50,625 nt of DNA, taken from NCBI GenBank assembly GCA_009781045.1, contig WQYW01000015.1, positions 1 through 50,625 of the forward strand, in the 5' to 3' direction. Below the pieces are notes generated by a model. That model searched no databases. It saw only the letters and a program-made list of their open reading frames with translations, and was not told the origin of the DNA. The translations under genes and the position numbers were made by a program. This document shows positions 36,538 to 44,860 of the stretch, piece after piece (within the stretch, counting starts at the first letter, position 1; every line of letters starts with the position of its first letter). Source of the stretch: Alphaproteobacteria bacterium (GTDB taxonomy: Bacteria; Pseudomonadota; Alphaproteobacteria; Rhizobiales; Xanthobacteraceae).

Positions 36538-37527
36538 ATGGTGGAAAACACGGTTTTGGTCACGGGGGCGGCCGGCTTCATCGGCTTCCACCTCGCCCGC
36601 CAGCTCCTCGCCGAGGGCCGGGTGGTGGTCGGCCTCGACAATCTCAATTCCTGTTATGATCCGGCGCTGAAACGGGCGCGGCTTGCGCTGCTGACGGGGA
36701 TGCGCGGCTTTTCCTTCGCCGAAATCGATCTGGCCGATGGCGACGCCATGAAGGCGCTGTTCGCCCGCCATCGCTTCCCCACCGTGGTCCATCTCGCGGC
36801 CCCGGCCGGGGTGCGCTATTCGATTGAAAACCCCCAGACTTACGTCTCGTCGAATCTGGTGGGTTTTCTCAACATCCTGGAGGGAGCGCGGTTCCATGGC
36901 TGCCGTCATCTGGTCTATGCCTCGTCATCCTCGGTCTATGGCGCCAACACAAAGATGCCCTTCGCGGTTCTTGACCGCACCGACCATCCCGTGAGTTTTT
37001 ACGCCGCCACCAAGAAGGCCAATGAGGTGATGGCCCAGGCCTACAGCCATCTCTACCGGCTGCCGGTGACGGGCTTGCGCTTTTTCACCATCTATGGCCC
37101 ATGGGGGCGCCCCGACATGGCGCTGTTTCTGTTTGCCGACGCGATTGTCAAAGGGCAGCCGATCCGGCTCTTCAACGAGGGCCGGATGCGGCGGGACTTC
37201 ACCTATATCGACGACGTCGTGGCGGTGCTGGCGACGCTGACCGACCGCATCCCGACGGATAATCCGGCGGCCGGCAACGCGCCCTCGGTGCTCTACAATG
37301 TCGGCAATCACCGACCGGAAGAGCTGATGCGCCTGGTCGGATTACTGGAGCAGGAACTGGGCCGCAGTGCGGGCAGGGAGATGTTGCCGATGCAGCCGGG
37401 AGACGTGCCGGAAACCTTCGCCGACATCAGCGATCTGATGGCCGACACCGGCTTTGCCCCCACCCCACCGATCGACCAGGGCGTTCGCAGTTTCGTTCAC
37501 TGGTATCGCGGCTATTTCGAGGTCTGA
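36538..37527 (+). CDS. UDP-glucuronate 4-epimerase-type NAD-dependent epimerase
   Basis: A 329-residue extended short-chain dehydrogenase that probably makes UDP-galacturonate from UDP-glucuronate. It shows VTGAAGFIGFHLA (NAD loop 10-16), LDNLNSCYDPALKRARL, the sequence typical of uronate epimerases (LpsL, Cap1J), the SSSSVYG strand, catalytic Tyr155 and Lys159 (YAATK), and FFTIYGPWGRPDMALF. ATG 36538 has GGAAGAGG directly before it; GTG 36541 is a close alternative. Galacturonate is common in alphaproteobacterial LPS. It is followed one base later by the mannose-1-phosphate guanylyltransferase gene, so the two form an operon. Confidence 0.92.
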   Translation: MVENTVLVTGAAGFIGFHLARQLLAEGRVVVGLDNLNSCYDPALKRARLALLTGMRGFSFAEIDLADGDAMKALFARHRFPTVVHLAAPAGVRYSIENPQTYVSSNLVGFLNILEGARFHGCRHLVYASSSSVYGANTKMPFAVLDRTDHPVSFYAATKKANEVMAQAYSHLYRLPVTGLRFFTIYGPWGRPDMALFLFADAIVKGQPIRLFNEGRMRRDFTYIDDVVAVLATLTDRIPTDNPAAGNAPSVLYNVGNHRPEELMRLVGLLEQELGRSAGREMLPMQPGDVPETFADISDLMADTGFAPTPPIDQGVRSFVHWYRGYFEV

Positions 37528-37528
37528 A

Positions 37529-38941
37529 ATGGATAGACGCATTGTTCCCCTGATCATGTGCGGCGGTGCCGGCACAAGATTGTGGCCCGCTTCGCGCGAA
37601 GTGCGCCCCAAGCAGTTTCTGCCGCTGTTCGGCGCGCGTTCGACGTTTCAGGACACGCTTTTGCGGGTCACCGATCCGGCGCTGTTTGAGCGGCCGATCG
37701 TGATCACGAATGCCGCCTATCGCTTCATGGTGCGTGAACAGCTGGCTGAAATCGGCGTCGAGGCCGATATCGTGCTGGAGCCGATGCGGCGCGATTCGGG
37801 ACCGGCAATTGCCGCAGGCGCCGCCTTTGCGCTTCTCCGCGACCGTGACGCCGTGGTGCTGGCGCTGGCCGCCGACCATGTCATCAGCGACAACGGCGCC
37901 TTCCTCGCCGCCTGCCGCCAGGGGCTGGTGGCGGCCTGTGCCGGGCGCATCGTCACCTTCGGCGTCAGGCCGCAGCGGCCGGCGACCGAATATGGCTATA
38001 TCAATCCCGGTGAGACCATCTCGGGCGATGTGCGCTCGGTGGTGAAATTCGTCGAGAAGCCCGACGCGGCCAAGGCCGCCGACTATGTGCGGTCGGGCTA
38101 TTTCTGGAACAGCGGCAATTTCATGTTCCCGGCCACGGTTCTGCTCGATGAATACCGCCAGGTCGATCCCGACAGCGTGCAGGCCACCGCGATCGCGGTC
38201 GCCCAGGCTGGTCGCGACCTCGGCTTCGTCACCCTCGAGCCCAAGGCTTTTGGAGAGGCCAAAGTGATCTCGATCGACTATGCGGTGATGGAGAAAACCG
38301 CCCGCGCCGCCATGGTGCCGCTCACCTGCGGCTGGTCCGACGTCGGTTCCTGGCATGCGGTGTGGGAATTGTCGGTCAAGGACGCCGAGGGCAATGCCCT
38401 GCGCGGACCGGTCGTGGTGGAGGATTCGCGCAACTGCAATGTGGTGACCGACAAGATGCTGGTGGCGCTGGAGGGCGTCGACGATCTGGTGGTGGTGGCA
38501 ACCCAGGACGCGGTTCTGGTGTCGCGTCAGAAGGACGCCGGCGGGCTCAAGCGTCTGGTGGCGAAACTGCGCCAGGTGGCCCCTGCGCTGACCGAGGAAC
38601 ATCTCAAGGTTCACCGCCCCTGGGGCAGCTATCAGTCGGTCGACAATGGCACCCGTCACCAGGTCAAGCATATCGAGGTCAAGCCCGGGGAGCGGCTGTC
38701 GCTGCAGAAGCATCATCACCGTGCCGAACACTGGATCGTCGTGCGAGGAGCGGCCCAGGTCACCATCAACGACACGGTGCGTACGGTGCACGAGAACGAG
38801 TCGGTCTATATCCCGATGGGGGCGGTCCACCGCCTGGAAAATCTCGGCCGGATCGTGCTGGAGCTGATCGAGGTGCAGACCGGAAGCTATCTCGGGGAGG
38901 ACGACATCGTCCGCCTTGAGGATGACTACCAGCGCCCCTGA
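37529..38941 (+). CDS. manC: Mannose-1-phosphate guanylyltransferase / mannose-6-phosphate isomerase, bifunctional
   Basis: A 470-residue type II enzyme. The N-terminal nucleotidyltransferase has MCGGAGTRLWPASREVRPKQF (GTRLWPxSR and PKQF), LALAADHVI and the FVEKPD motif. The C-terminal cupin isomerase domain has RPWGSYQSVDNG, LSLQKHHHRAEHWIVV and GAVHRLENLG with its metal-binding histidines. Together they make GDP-mannose from mannose-1-phosphate and interconvert mannose-6-P and fructose-6-P. ATG 37529 lies one base after the epimerase stop. GDP-mannose would feed the LpcC-like mannosyltransferase. The gene is the last intact one before the decayed island at 38942-43783. Confidence 0.96.
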   Translation: MDRRIVPLIMCGGAGTRLWPASREVRPKQFLPLFGARSTFQDTLLRVTDPALFERPIVITNAAYRFMVREQLAEIGVEADIVLEPMRRDSGPAIAAGAAFALLRDRDAVVLALAADHVISDNGAFLAACRQGLVAACAGRIVTFGVRPQRPATEYGYINPGETISGDVRSVVKFVEKPDAAKAADYVRSGYFWNSGNFMFPATVLLDEYRQVDPDSVQATAIAVAQAGRDLGFVTLEPKAFGEAKVISIDYAVMEKTARAAMVPLTCGWSDVGSWHAVWELSVKDAEGNALRGPVVVEDSRNCNVVTDKMLVALEGVDDLVVVATQDAVLVSRQKDAGGLKRLVAKLRQVAPALTEEHLKVHRPWGSYQSVDNGTRHQVKHIEVKPGERLSLQKHHHRAEHWIVVRGAAQVTINDTVRTVHENESVYIPMGAVHRLENLGRIVLELIEVQTGSYLGEDDIVRLEDDYQRP

Positions 38942-39258
38942 TGCCGGGAGAGGGCGGACGGCCGAGTTCCCGGCTGCGGGAAACATGGCCGTTGCGTCGG
39001 AACCGCTTCCTGCAAGACCGGTTTCTGTAAGAAGCGCAGGCCAGTGCGGGTGTCGCCGCATGGATGTGCGCCATGCGCGATCGCGTTCGATGGCTCAAGG
39101 ATTCGTCGTAAGCGAGCTGGCTGCAATCGGTGCATGAATTTCCCGATGGCTGAACGGCGAACCGAGGTCATCGGCAAAGATGCCGACTCCTGAGTATGGG
39201 AAATCGGCATTTGTCCGAGGCCCACCTGAATAGAAATACCGTTGCTATGCAGTTGAAG
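38942..39258. other. Intergenic, left edge of a decayed island
   Basis: About 320 bp after manC with no gene and no clear terminator. Confidence 0.5.
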
Positions 39259-39597
39259 TCAATAGATAGGTTGGCAAGTTGAGCGCTGGCCCGGCATTGG
39301 CGAGTTTTTATCGAGTGTGCACAAGGTTGCGCCGTGTTCAGACGCAACGGCGAGATGAAGGGCATTGCCAGCGCGAAGCCCGAGTGTATGGTGATCTGAA
39401 AATTTCGCCGCTGTCCTGGCTGGATCTGCCCGGTTCGGACTTTGATTGACAGGGCGGAGGACAGTTCGGTGATCGTCCAGTCGCTGATGAGAAGTTGTTA
39501 CGGAATCTTCCCGCTCAGCCAGCGCTGAGCGTTAGGTGTCATAGTCTCGTTGCAGATGGCGGCAACGATCAGCGATGTGTCGAGGTAGAGAATCAGT
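39259..39597 (-). pseudogene. VapC-like PIN-domain toxin remnant
   Basis: Directly after the antitoxin stop the minus strand reads ILYLDTSLIVAAICNE, a PIN-domain start with the first catalytic Asp, then [21 protein letters not shown], the second acidic helix. The frame has an in-frame TAA after GKIP, a loss of the middle of the protein, and a shift, after which [25 protein letters not shown] appears in another frame. No start codon is left (CTG stands there). This is a dead gene of a vapBC module. Confidence 0.75.
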
Positions 39598-39838
39598 AGC
39601 GATCCGTGTCTCTCATTGATCGCACCAGGTCTGCGGCGTCTTCGGTTTGGCGCGGCATGGAGTCGGTCAGAGACCGCAGCATATTGACGTCGACCGGTTT
39701 GCGCGGCTTTTTGGCTGAGACCAGACGGGCTACAGTCTTGCCGCGTTGGATGATGTCAATTACCTCTCCCGGCTGAACCCGATCGACAAGGTCACTCAAG
39801 CGAACCGCTGCGTCAGCGGCGAGATCGATTGTACCCAT
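39593..39838 (-). CDS. VapB/Phd-type antitoxin
   Basis: An 81-residue antitoxin: MGTIDLAADAAVRLSDLVDR, then GEVIDIIQRGKTVARLV, and a C-terminal tail ending DLVRSMRDTDRY that usually wraps the PIN toxin. ATG 39838 has AGGAG eight bases upstream; the longer in-frame start at 39856 has no such site. Its toxin downstream is broken, so this is a functional-looking orphan. An inverted repeat AAAATTTC/GAAATTTT (39886-39893, 39928-39935) just upstream could be its operator. Confidence 0.8.
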   Translation of the reverse strand: MGTIDLAADAAVRLSDLVDRVQPGEVIDIIQRGKTVARLVSAKKPRKPVDVNMLRSLTDSMPRQTEDAADLVRSMRDTDRY

Positions 39839-39856
39839 GGAAGATCTCCTGATCAT

Positions 39857-40263
39857 GACGGTGCCAGTGTAACCGCCTCAGCAGGAAAATTTCAGTGCTG
39901 CTGAGCTGCCCGAAGGCTGCTGAATGGGAAATTTTGCTTCCAAAACTGAAAATCTGGGGTGAGGAAAGCAGGAACCGGGCCAAACGCCCGCGCAATTTCG
40001 GGCGGCAACGTGGGTAGACTGGGGTGCTGACCGTTGCCCGGAGATAACTCCATTCTCCATTCTCCATTCCACCCCGTCTGCCGCGGATCCCCAAAATCGG
40101 GTGGCGCGGGAGGCGGCGGACGGCCTCTATGCCGGGTGCGAGAAATCGGCTGCGGATTTCGGGAATTCGGGCCTGGCAGCGCGAGCCATGGCGGGGCGCG
40201 CCATCCCCCGGTTGCCGCGTCGGTCCCTCGGTGCGCAGGGCGTCGATCGGGGATGGGCGGAAC
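39857..40263. other. Intergenic with short repeats, no gene
   Basis: Contains the AAAATTTC/GAAATTTT inverted repeat near the antitoxin promoter and three tandem CTCCATT units at 40048-40068. No coding frame is recognised. Confidence 0.5.
40048..40068 (+). repeat. Three tandem 7-bp CTCCATT units
   Basis: Perfect head-to-tail copies at 40048-40054, 40055-40061 and 40062-40068 in non-coding DNA. A slippage-prone microsatellite with no visible gene to control. Confidence 0.9.
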
Positions 40264-40472
40264 TCAGTAGCGGTCCCTGTCTCTGAATGACGGCACCAGG
40301 TGTGGGGCGTCACCGTTAAGGCGAGGCAAGGTCGGGGGCAGCGATCGCCGCCGCTCGTCCGGTTGGCGCTGCGTCTGGGCGGGTACCAGCCGGGCGACAG
40401 GGACACCGCGCCGAAGGATGTCGATGACCTCTCCGGTCTCAATCCGGTCGACCAGTTCACGGAGGCGGGTGC
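40264..40472 (+). repeat. About 210-bp direct repeat, left copy (right copy 41238-41446)
   Basis: The two segments are roughly 90% identical by eye and encode the antitoxin copies on the minus strand. They lie 974 bp apart, both in the same orientation, bounding a PPOX-gene fragment. Recombination between them would delete the interval. Confidence 0.85.
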
Positions 40473-40578
40473 AAGCCAGAGCGGCAGAGCCACCGCGCCC
40501 TTCCTCGACTCTACTCGGGCTCTGAATGATGGTGTACAAGGGCGTTGACTTCTGCCTTCTGTTGTGGCGGCTCCGCAT
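40264..40578 (-). pseudogene. VapB-type antitoxin copy 1, with replaced N-terminus
   Basis: From TRLRELVDRIETGEVIDIL to the end PSFRDRDRY this matches copy 2 at 41238-41474 almost residue for residue. Upstream of TRLREL the sequence is unrelated to copy 2 and has no RBS-supported start; the open frame merely runs on to 40578. I therefore treat it as a 5'-damaged copy. No toxin gene follows. Confidence 0.65.
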
Positions 40579-40686
40579 GATGTGATCGCGGTCTCGGTCT
40601 GGCCATCACCTTCTGGCGGAAATCCGGTAATGAATTCGGTCGCTCCGCATTGACGCCCACGGTTCGCCTGGCCGAACAATTCCCTG

Positions 40687-40893
40687 ATGAAGGGGGGAGC
40701 GATTCGGTTGCTTGGGCAGAGCCGTCTGATTTTCCCGGACTTCACCGGCAACGGCCTCTACAACATCCTGGAGAATCCGCATACAGGCATGCTGTTCATC
40801 GATTGCCCGCGTCTGCGCGGCACCTGGGTCAACGGCATCTCTCCATTTATTTTCTATTTTATGGAAGCGGACGATGGCATCAGAAAAATCTGA
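40687..40893 (+). pseudogene. PPOX-family flavoprotein fragment 1
   Basis: The frame reads LIFPDFTGNGLYNILENPHTGMLFIDCP and then LRGTWVNGI, which is the central FMN-site region of pyridoxamine-5'-phosphate-oxidase-like proteins. There is no N-terminal or C-terminal part of the fold. It resembles the same region of the second remnant at 42873-43312 but is not identical to it, so they are likely pieces of two related genes. Confidence 0.6.
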
Positions 40894-41237
40894 CTATTGA
40901 TGCCTTTCGTAATTGCGGTAATCGCAACCCCGTATTGCGATGGCGCGATGTGTGAAGCGATCGCCTCTCACGGTCCTTTGCAGGGCACAATACGACAGGC
41001 GGTCGTACAGGTTTCTCTAAGCGTGCCGTGAATGCCGGTTTGACAATCACCAGCCGGCGTGTGGGCAAGTATGGCGGCGGAAAATCTGACGTGTGCCGAG
41101 GCGAGTATGGCCGGGAGATTCTTGCCTCAGTGCAATCTTAGTAGCCGTGAATTTGTCAATGATTTCAGTCGTCAGGCGGTGACGCGCAGGGTTTGCTTTG
41201 CCGGACAGTTCCCGGCTCTGTCAGGGGCGTCGATGGA
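40894..41237. other. Intergenic, no recognisable gene
   Basis: About 340 bp between the PPOX fragment and antitoxin copy 2. I see nothing coding; the toxin expected after the antitoxin is absent. Confidence 0.5.
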
Positions 41238-41474
41238 TCAGTAGCGGTCCCTGTCTCTGAAGGACGGCACCAGATGTGGGGCGTTTTCGCTCTGGCGTGG
41301 CAAGGTCGTGGTCGGCGATCGCCGCAGTTCGTCCGGTTGGCGCAGCGCCTGGGCGGGCACCAGCCGGGCGACAGGGACACCGCGCCGAAGGATGTCGATG
41401 ATCTCTCCGGTCTCAATCCGGTCGACCAGTTCACGGAGGCGGGTGCCTGCGTCGTCGAGATTGATGGTACTCAT
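41238..41474 (-). CDS. VapB-type antitoxin copy 2, orphan
   Basis: A 78-residue antitoxin beginning MSTINLDDAGTRLRELVDRI, with DILRRGVPVARLVPA and the tail APHLVPSFRDRDRY. ATG 41474 has AGGAG about eight bases upstream, so this copy looks intact. No toxin follows on the minus strand. It may silence its own promoter or neutralise a toxin encoded elsewhere. Confidence 0.78.
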   Translation of the reverse strand: MSTINLDDAGTRLRELVDRIETGEIIDILRRGVPVARLVPAQALRQPDELRRSPTTTLPRQSENAPHLVPSFRDRDRY

Positions 41475-41974
41475 GTCAAGACTCCTGACTGTCCGGATCG
41501 CTGTCGCGGGCTCCTGTTTCGCGTCTCTACCTCCAAAGAGGTTTCAGAAAAATCGCTGATCTTCAGGGCCTTAAGGACTCTGGTGAAATTTCAGCTTTTC
41601 TTTACCGTTTTCCCGCGAAAAACGGCGCTCTTGTCTCAAAGATCGAATGGCCCTGCCGAGCGCACAGCAAGCCTGCACCGGCGCGCCATTTCGACAGGCG
41701 CGGGCCCCGACGGGCAGGCCGGTTCGGAATGCCACCTTCATCGGGCGGCAATCCGACTGGAACAATCGCGGGTTGTGAGTGGACGCCACAACCTGTTCCG
41801 CGCACCGGTTCGCGGCAGATGGCTTTTGGGGCGGGCTGGTGTGTCGGGGGGGGACGGGATCGAGCGAGGTGCCATCGAGTGCAGCAGCAAGGGGCGTGGC
41901 CGACGGCTTCTGCAATGGGAAAGGGCGCGAAGCGGTGCGCCTCCTCGACGTGCCGTTTCGACGGTGGGGGGCTG
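41475..41974. other. Intergenic, no recognisable gene
   Basis: About 500 bp with open frames on both strands that look like chance. Nothing recognised. Confidence 0.5.
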
Positions 41975-42682
41975 TCAGCTTTGATGGGGTGGGCGAGTAC
42001 AGTCCTCACTCTCGAGGCCTGCCAATCGCTCTTCGGCTATTGCAATCCGCGACGCCAGCGCTTTTTCGGCAAGACTGGAGCGGCGCCAGTCCCCGACCAT
42101 GGTGTCGAGAATCCTTCGCGCCGCCTCCTCTGGCGGTTTGGCGGCAAAGCTGTCGGCGCGGGCGAGTAGCGCGCGGCGGGCCGCCTGCATGGGCTGGTTG
42201 TTATTGTCGAGTACGAGCCACAGCGTTGCTCCCTCCAATGCGGTGATGGTATCGCGGGCGAAATCCTGCGCGAGGTCGGCGTCCATGCCCGGAGCGAGTG
42301 CCTTTTCGAGAAAGGAGCAGAGGTCGAGGAAAAACTGTGTGACGGCCTGATGCGGCGCAGCGGAGGCTGCGTCGAAACCATAGGCGAGCTGCAGCCCGAT
42401 GCAGCGGCGATTGGCTGTGAGCAGCTGCACCAGGCGCTCCAGTGCGGTCGCGTAAGTCCTTCGCCAGTCACTGCCTGGTGGGATGCCATCAAGCGCCTCC
42501 CGAAGGGTCAGGGCAAGTACCTCCGGGACCAGATCCTCTTTGGTCGCGAAGTGGCTGTAGAGGCTGCCCTTGAGCAGGCCGACGCGGTCGGCGACCTCCT
42601 TCATCGAGGTTCGTGCATAGCCTTTGTCGCGCATGAGATCGCGGGCGGCGGCGACAATCCCGGATCGTGAGGTCTTGGTCAC
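41975..42682 (-). CDS. TetR/AcrR family transcriptional regulator
   Basis: A 235-residue repressor. The N-terminal helix-turn-helix reads ARDLMRDKGYARTSMKEVAD and then GLLKGSLYSHFATKEDL, a standard TetR domain; the C-terminal ligand domain has no assignable specificity. I chose GTG 42682 because a palindrome at 42701-42718 lies just before it and would be the operator; the open frame to 42703 runs into that palindrome. It is divergent from the PPOX remnant, its probable former target, which is now broken. TetR genes next to flavoprotein or reductase genes often sense quinones or electrophiles. Confidence 0.88.
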   Translation of the reverse strand: MTKTSRSGIVAAARDLMRDKGYARTSMKEVADRVGLLKGSLYSHFATKEDLVPEVLALTLREALDGIPPGSDWRRTYATALERLVQLLTANRRCIGLQLAYGFDAASAAPHQAVTQFFLDLCSFLEKALAPGMDADLAQDFARDTITALEGATLWLVLDNNNQPMQAARRALLARADSFAAKPPEEAARRILDTMVGDWRRSSLAEKALASRIAIAEERLAGLESEDCTRPPHQS

Positions 42683-42700
42683 GGCACATCCACAGGACGA

Positions 42701-42718
42701 CAAACGAACGGTCGTTTG
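42701..42718. promoter_or_regulatory. Probable TetR operator
   Basis: Perfect inverted repeat CAAACGA-ACGG-TCGTTTG between the TetR gene and the divergent PPOX remnant. Sites of this ACGA/TCGT type are common for TetR repressors that regulate themselves. Confidence 0.75.
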
Positions 42719-42872
42719 GTTTTATCGGATTGGCGGTGTTTTGCCAAGGGGAGGTCTTTCTGGATGGAGGATTTCGCAGGGGAGAGGGAGCGCGCCGAGC
42801 GCTGTGGCATCATCGCTCTCGACAAGCGCCCTGGTTGGCGACCCTGTTCCGGGACATGCCGGGGAGATTGCG

Positions 42873-43312
42873 ATGCGGCGGCGCTTTCCTGGCGCCTTTG
42901 ACTGGAACGAGCACAGCCTGGCGGCGATGATGGCTCCCTTCATCTCGCAGTCCCTGGCGCGATTTCTGGAGGCGCCGCCCTTTTTCTTCGTCGCCACCGC
43001 CAATGCTGCCGGGCATTGCGGCGTCCCGAATTTGATGCTTCCAGCAATCCGCTCTCACGTATTGCGGGTGATCGACCAGAGCCACCGGATGTTCCCGGAT
43101 TTCAGCGGCAGCGGTCTTTTCAACCGTCCCGGCAACATCCGGTCAACCCGCCTGTTGGCATGCTGTTTTTTGATTTTGCGCGTCAGCGTCGCGCCCGGGT
43201 CAGCGGCATCATCACAATCGTGGCGGCCGACGACGCGGTCAGGGGTGCTGTTGAGCAGGCGTTTTGTGACTGTGAGAAACGCATCCCGCGTATGGAGAGG
43301 GGCGAGAGCTGA
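42873..43312 (+). pseudogene. PPOX-family flavoprotein pseudogene
   Basis: Pieces in different frames read FPGAFDWNEHSLAAMMAPFI, then FFFVATANAAGHC, then VIDQSHRMFPDFSGSGLFN, and VGMLFFDFARQRRARVSGII with an ending EKRIPRMERG. In that order they make a pyridoxamine-5'-phosphate-oxidase-like FMN protein. At least one shift near 43020 and one near 43140 break the frame. It is divergent from the TetR gene and shares its operator region, so the regulator has probably lost this target. Confidence 0.7.
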
Positions 43313-43783
43313 AAGGCGTGCTCGCACAGAAGAACCGCCTTCGTCAAAAGCGCCCGCGCGCGACAAGGGGGCAGTTGTGCGGGCTTTGGTCATCCCGCGT
43401 TGGAGCCCTCCTGGGGCGGGTCTTTCGCCGTATCCCTCTGAATTTACGAGTGGTTTATCGAGTGTAGAAAGGTCGGTGTAACTTTCTGAATTAAATCGTG
43501 CAGTTAAGGATTTCTGCTTTTTTGCTGTGGATTGATGTTGCGTGCTAGAGGGGTGCTGGTGAAGGACCTGCAGCGTCGGTGCCGCCCGGCTTTGAGACCA
43601 AAGAGTGCGGGAGACCGATCCGCGCTGGCTTCAGGTTTTTTTCGCATTCTGCTGTCATCGGATGCTTCCAGGTGCGCCTTGGCGATGCTGCCGCAAGGCG
43701 ATGGAAACATGCGCCAGGGAGGGGTGCGCGCGGTGGCGGCGGAAGAGTTCTGATATTCAAAAGGCAATTCTGAGGTTTTTGAG
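43313..43783. other. Intergenic, right edge of the decayed island
   Basis: About 470 bp. The A/T-rich part at 43440-43530 is the likely promoter area for the dehydrogenase gene that follows. No coding frame is recognised. Confidence 0.5.
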
Positions 43784-44764
43784 ATGAGTTCGAGAGGGTC
43801 TGAAGCGCCGGTGAAAGAGCTTCGTGTCGGTGTCATCGGCGCCGGCGTGATGGGCAGCAATCATGCCCGGGTTCTGACCGGACTGCCGGGCGTCAATGTG
43901 GTCGGCGTGGTCGATTCGGCGGCCGAGCAGCGAGCCAGGATCACCAAGCTGACGGGGTGCCGGGCCTTTGCCACGCTGGAGGAGCTGGTCTCCGAGGGCG
44001 TTGACGCCGTCACCGTCGCCGCCCCCACCCATCTCCATCACGACATCGCACTGGGCTGTATCGCGGCCAAGGTTAATGTGCTGGTTGAGAAGCCGATCGC
44101 CTCCACGGTTGAGCAGGGCCATGAAATCGTCCATGCCGCGAAAGCCGCCGGCGTGACTTTGATGGTGGGCCATGTCGAGCGCTTCAATCCGGCGGTGGCG
44201 GCGGTCAAGGAAGCCATAAAGGGCGAGGACATTCTGTCGATTGCGATTACACGGGTCGGACCGTTTCCGCCGCGGATGTCGAATGTCGGTGTGGTGATTG
44301 ATCTCGCCGTCCATGACATCGACCTGATCCGCTGGTTTACCGAATCCGACATCGTCGAAATCCAGCCGCAGCTGTCGAACGCGGTCGCTGAGCGTGAGGA
44401 CATCGCGCTGTTGCAGTTCCGGACCGCTTCCGGCGTGCTCGCCCATATCAACACCAACTGGCTGACGCCGTTCAAGGCACGCAATGTCACGGTGGCCACG
44501 CGGGGCAAATATGTCATGGGCGATCTTCTGACCCGCCAGGTCACGGAATGTTTCGGGTTCCAGCGCGACGGCAGCTATTCGATGCGCCATCTCCCGGTCG
44601 GCCATGACGAGCCGCTGCGCGCCGAACTGATGTCTTTTCTCAACACCGTGCGCCATGGCGGGAGAGCGGCAGTGACCGGCGAGGAGGGGGTTGCCAGCCT
44701 CGAAATCGCCACGCGCTGCCTGGAAGCCCGCACCCAGCCGGCCGAGAAAAGGCACAGGAAGTAG
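43784..44764 (+). CDS. Gfo/Idh/MocA-family oxidoreductase, WlbA/WbpB-like
   Basis: A 326-residue NAD-dependent sugar dehydrogenase. It has VGVIGAGVMGSNHARVL (NAD loop 19-24), VEKPIAS with the catalytic Lys103, and VIDLAVHDIDLIRWF with its conserved Asp and His. The closest known role is oxidation of a UDP-GlcNAc(A) at C3, as in WlbA/WbpB, because the next gene encodes the matching aminotransferase. ATG 43784 is preceded by GAGG. The downstream aminotransferase gene starts 96 bp later, after a hairpin at 44783-44807. The sugar made would be a 3-amino sugar for LPS; this is inferred from the pair. Confidence 0.9.
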   Translation: MSSRGSEAPVKELRVGVIGAGVMGSNHARVLTGLPGVNVVGVVDSAAEQRARITKLTGCRAFATLEELVSEGVDAVTVAAPTHLHHDIALGCIAAKVNVLVEKPIASTVEQGHEIVHAAKAAGVTLMVGHVERFNPAVAAVKEAIKGEDILSIAITRVGPFPPRMSNVGVVIDLAVHDIDLIRWFTESDIVEIQPQLSNAVAEREDIALLQFRTASGVLAHINTNWLTPFKARNVTVATRGKYVMGDLLTRQVTECFGFQRDGSYSMRHLPVGHDEPLRAELMSFLNTVRHGGRAAVTGEEGVASLEIATRCLEARTQPAEKRHRK

Positions 44765-44782
44765 AAGTGGTGCCGTTGAAGT

Positions 44783-44807
44783 GCAGTGCCGCTGTGTGCG
44801 GCGCTGC
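44783..44807 (+). other. Stable hairpin between dehydrogenase and aminotransferase genes
   Basis: GCAGTGCCGC pairs with GCGGCGCTGC (one wobble) around TGTGT. No T-run follows, so it is more likely an mRNA stability or attenuation element than a terminator. Confidence 0.55.
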
Positions 44808-44860
44808 CAGGAACCCTGACTTTGGAACCGTGACCCCGGATTTCGTTTTAAGGTGATGCC

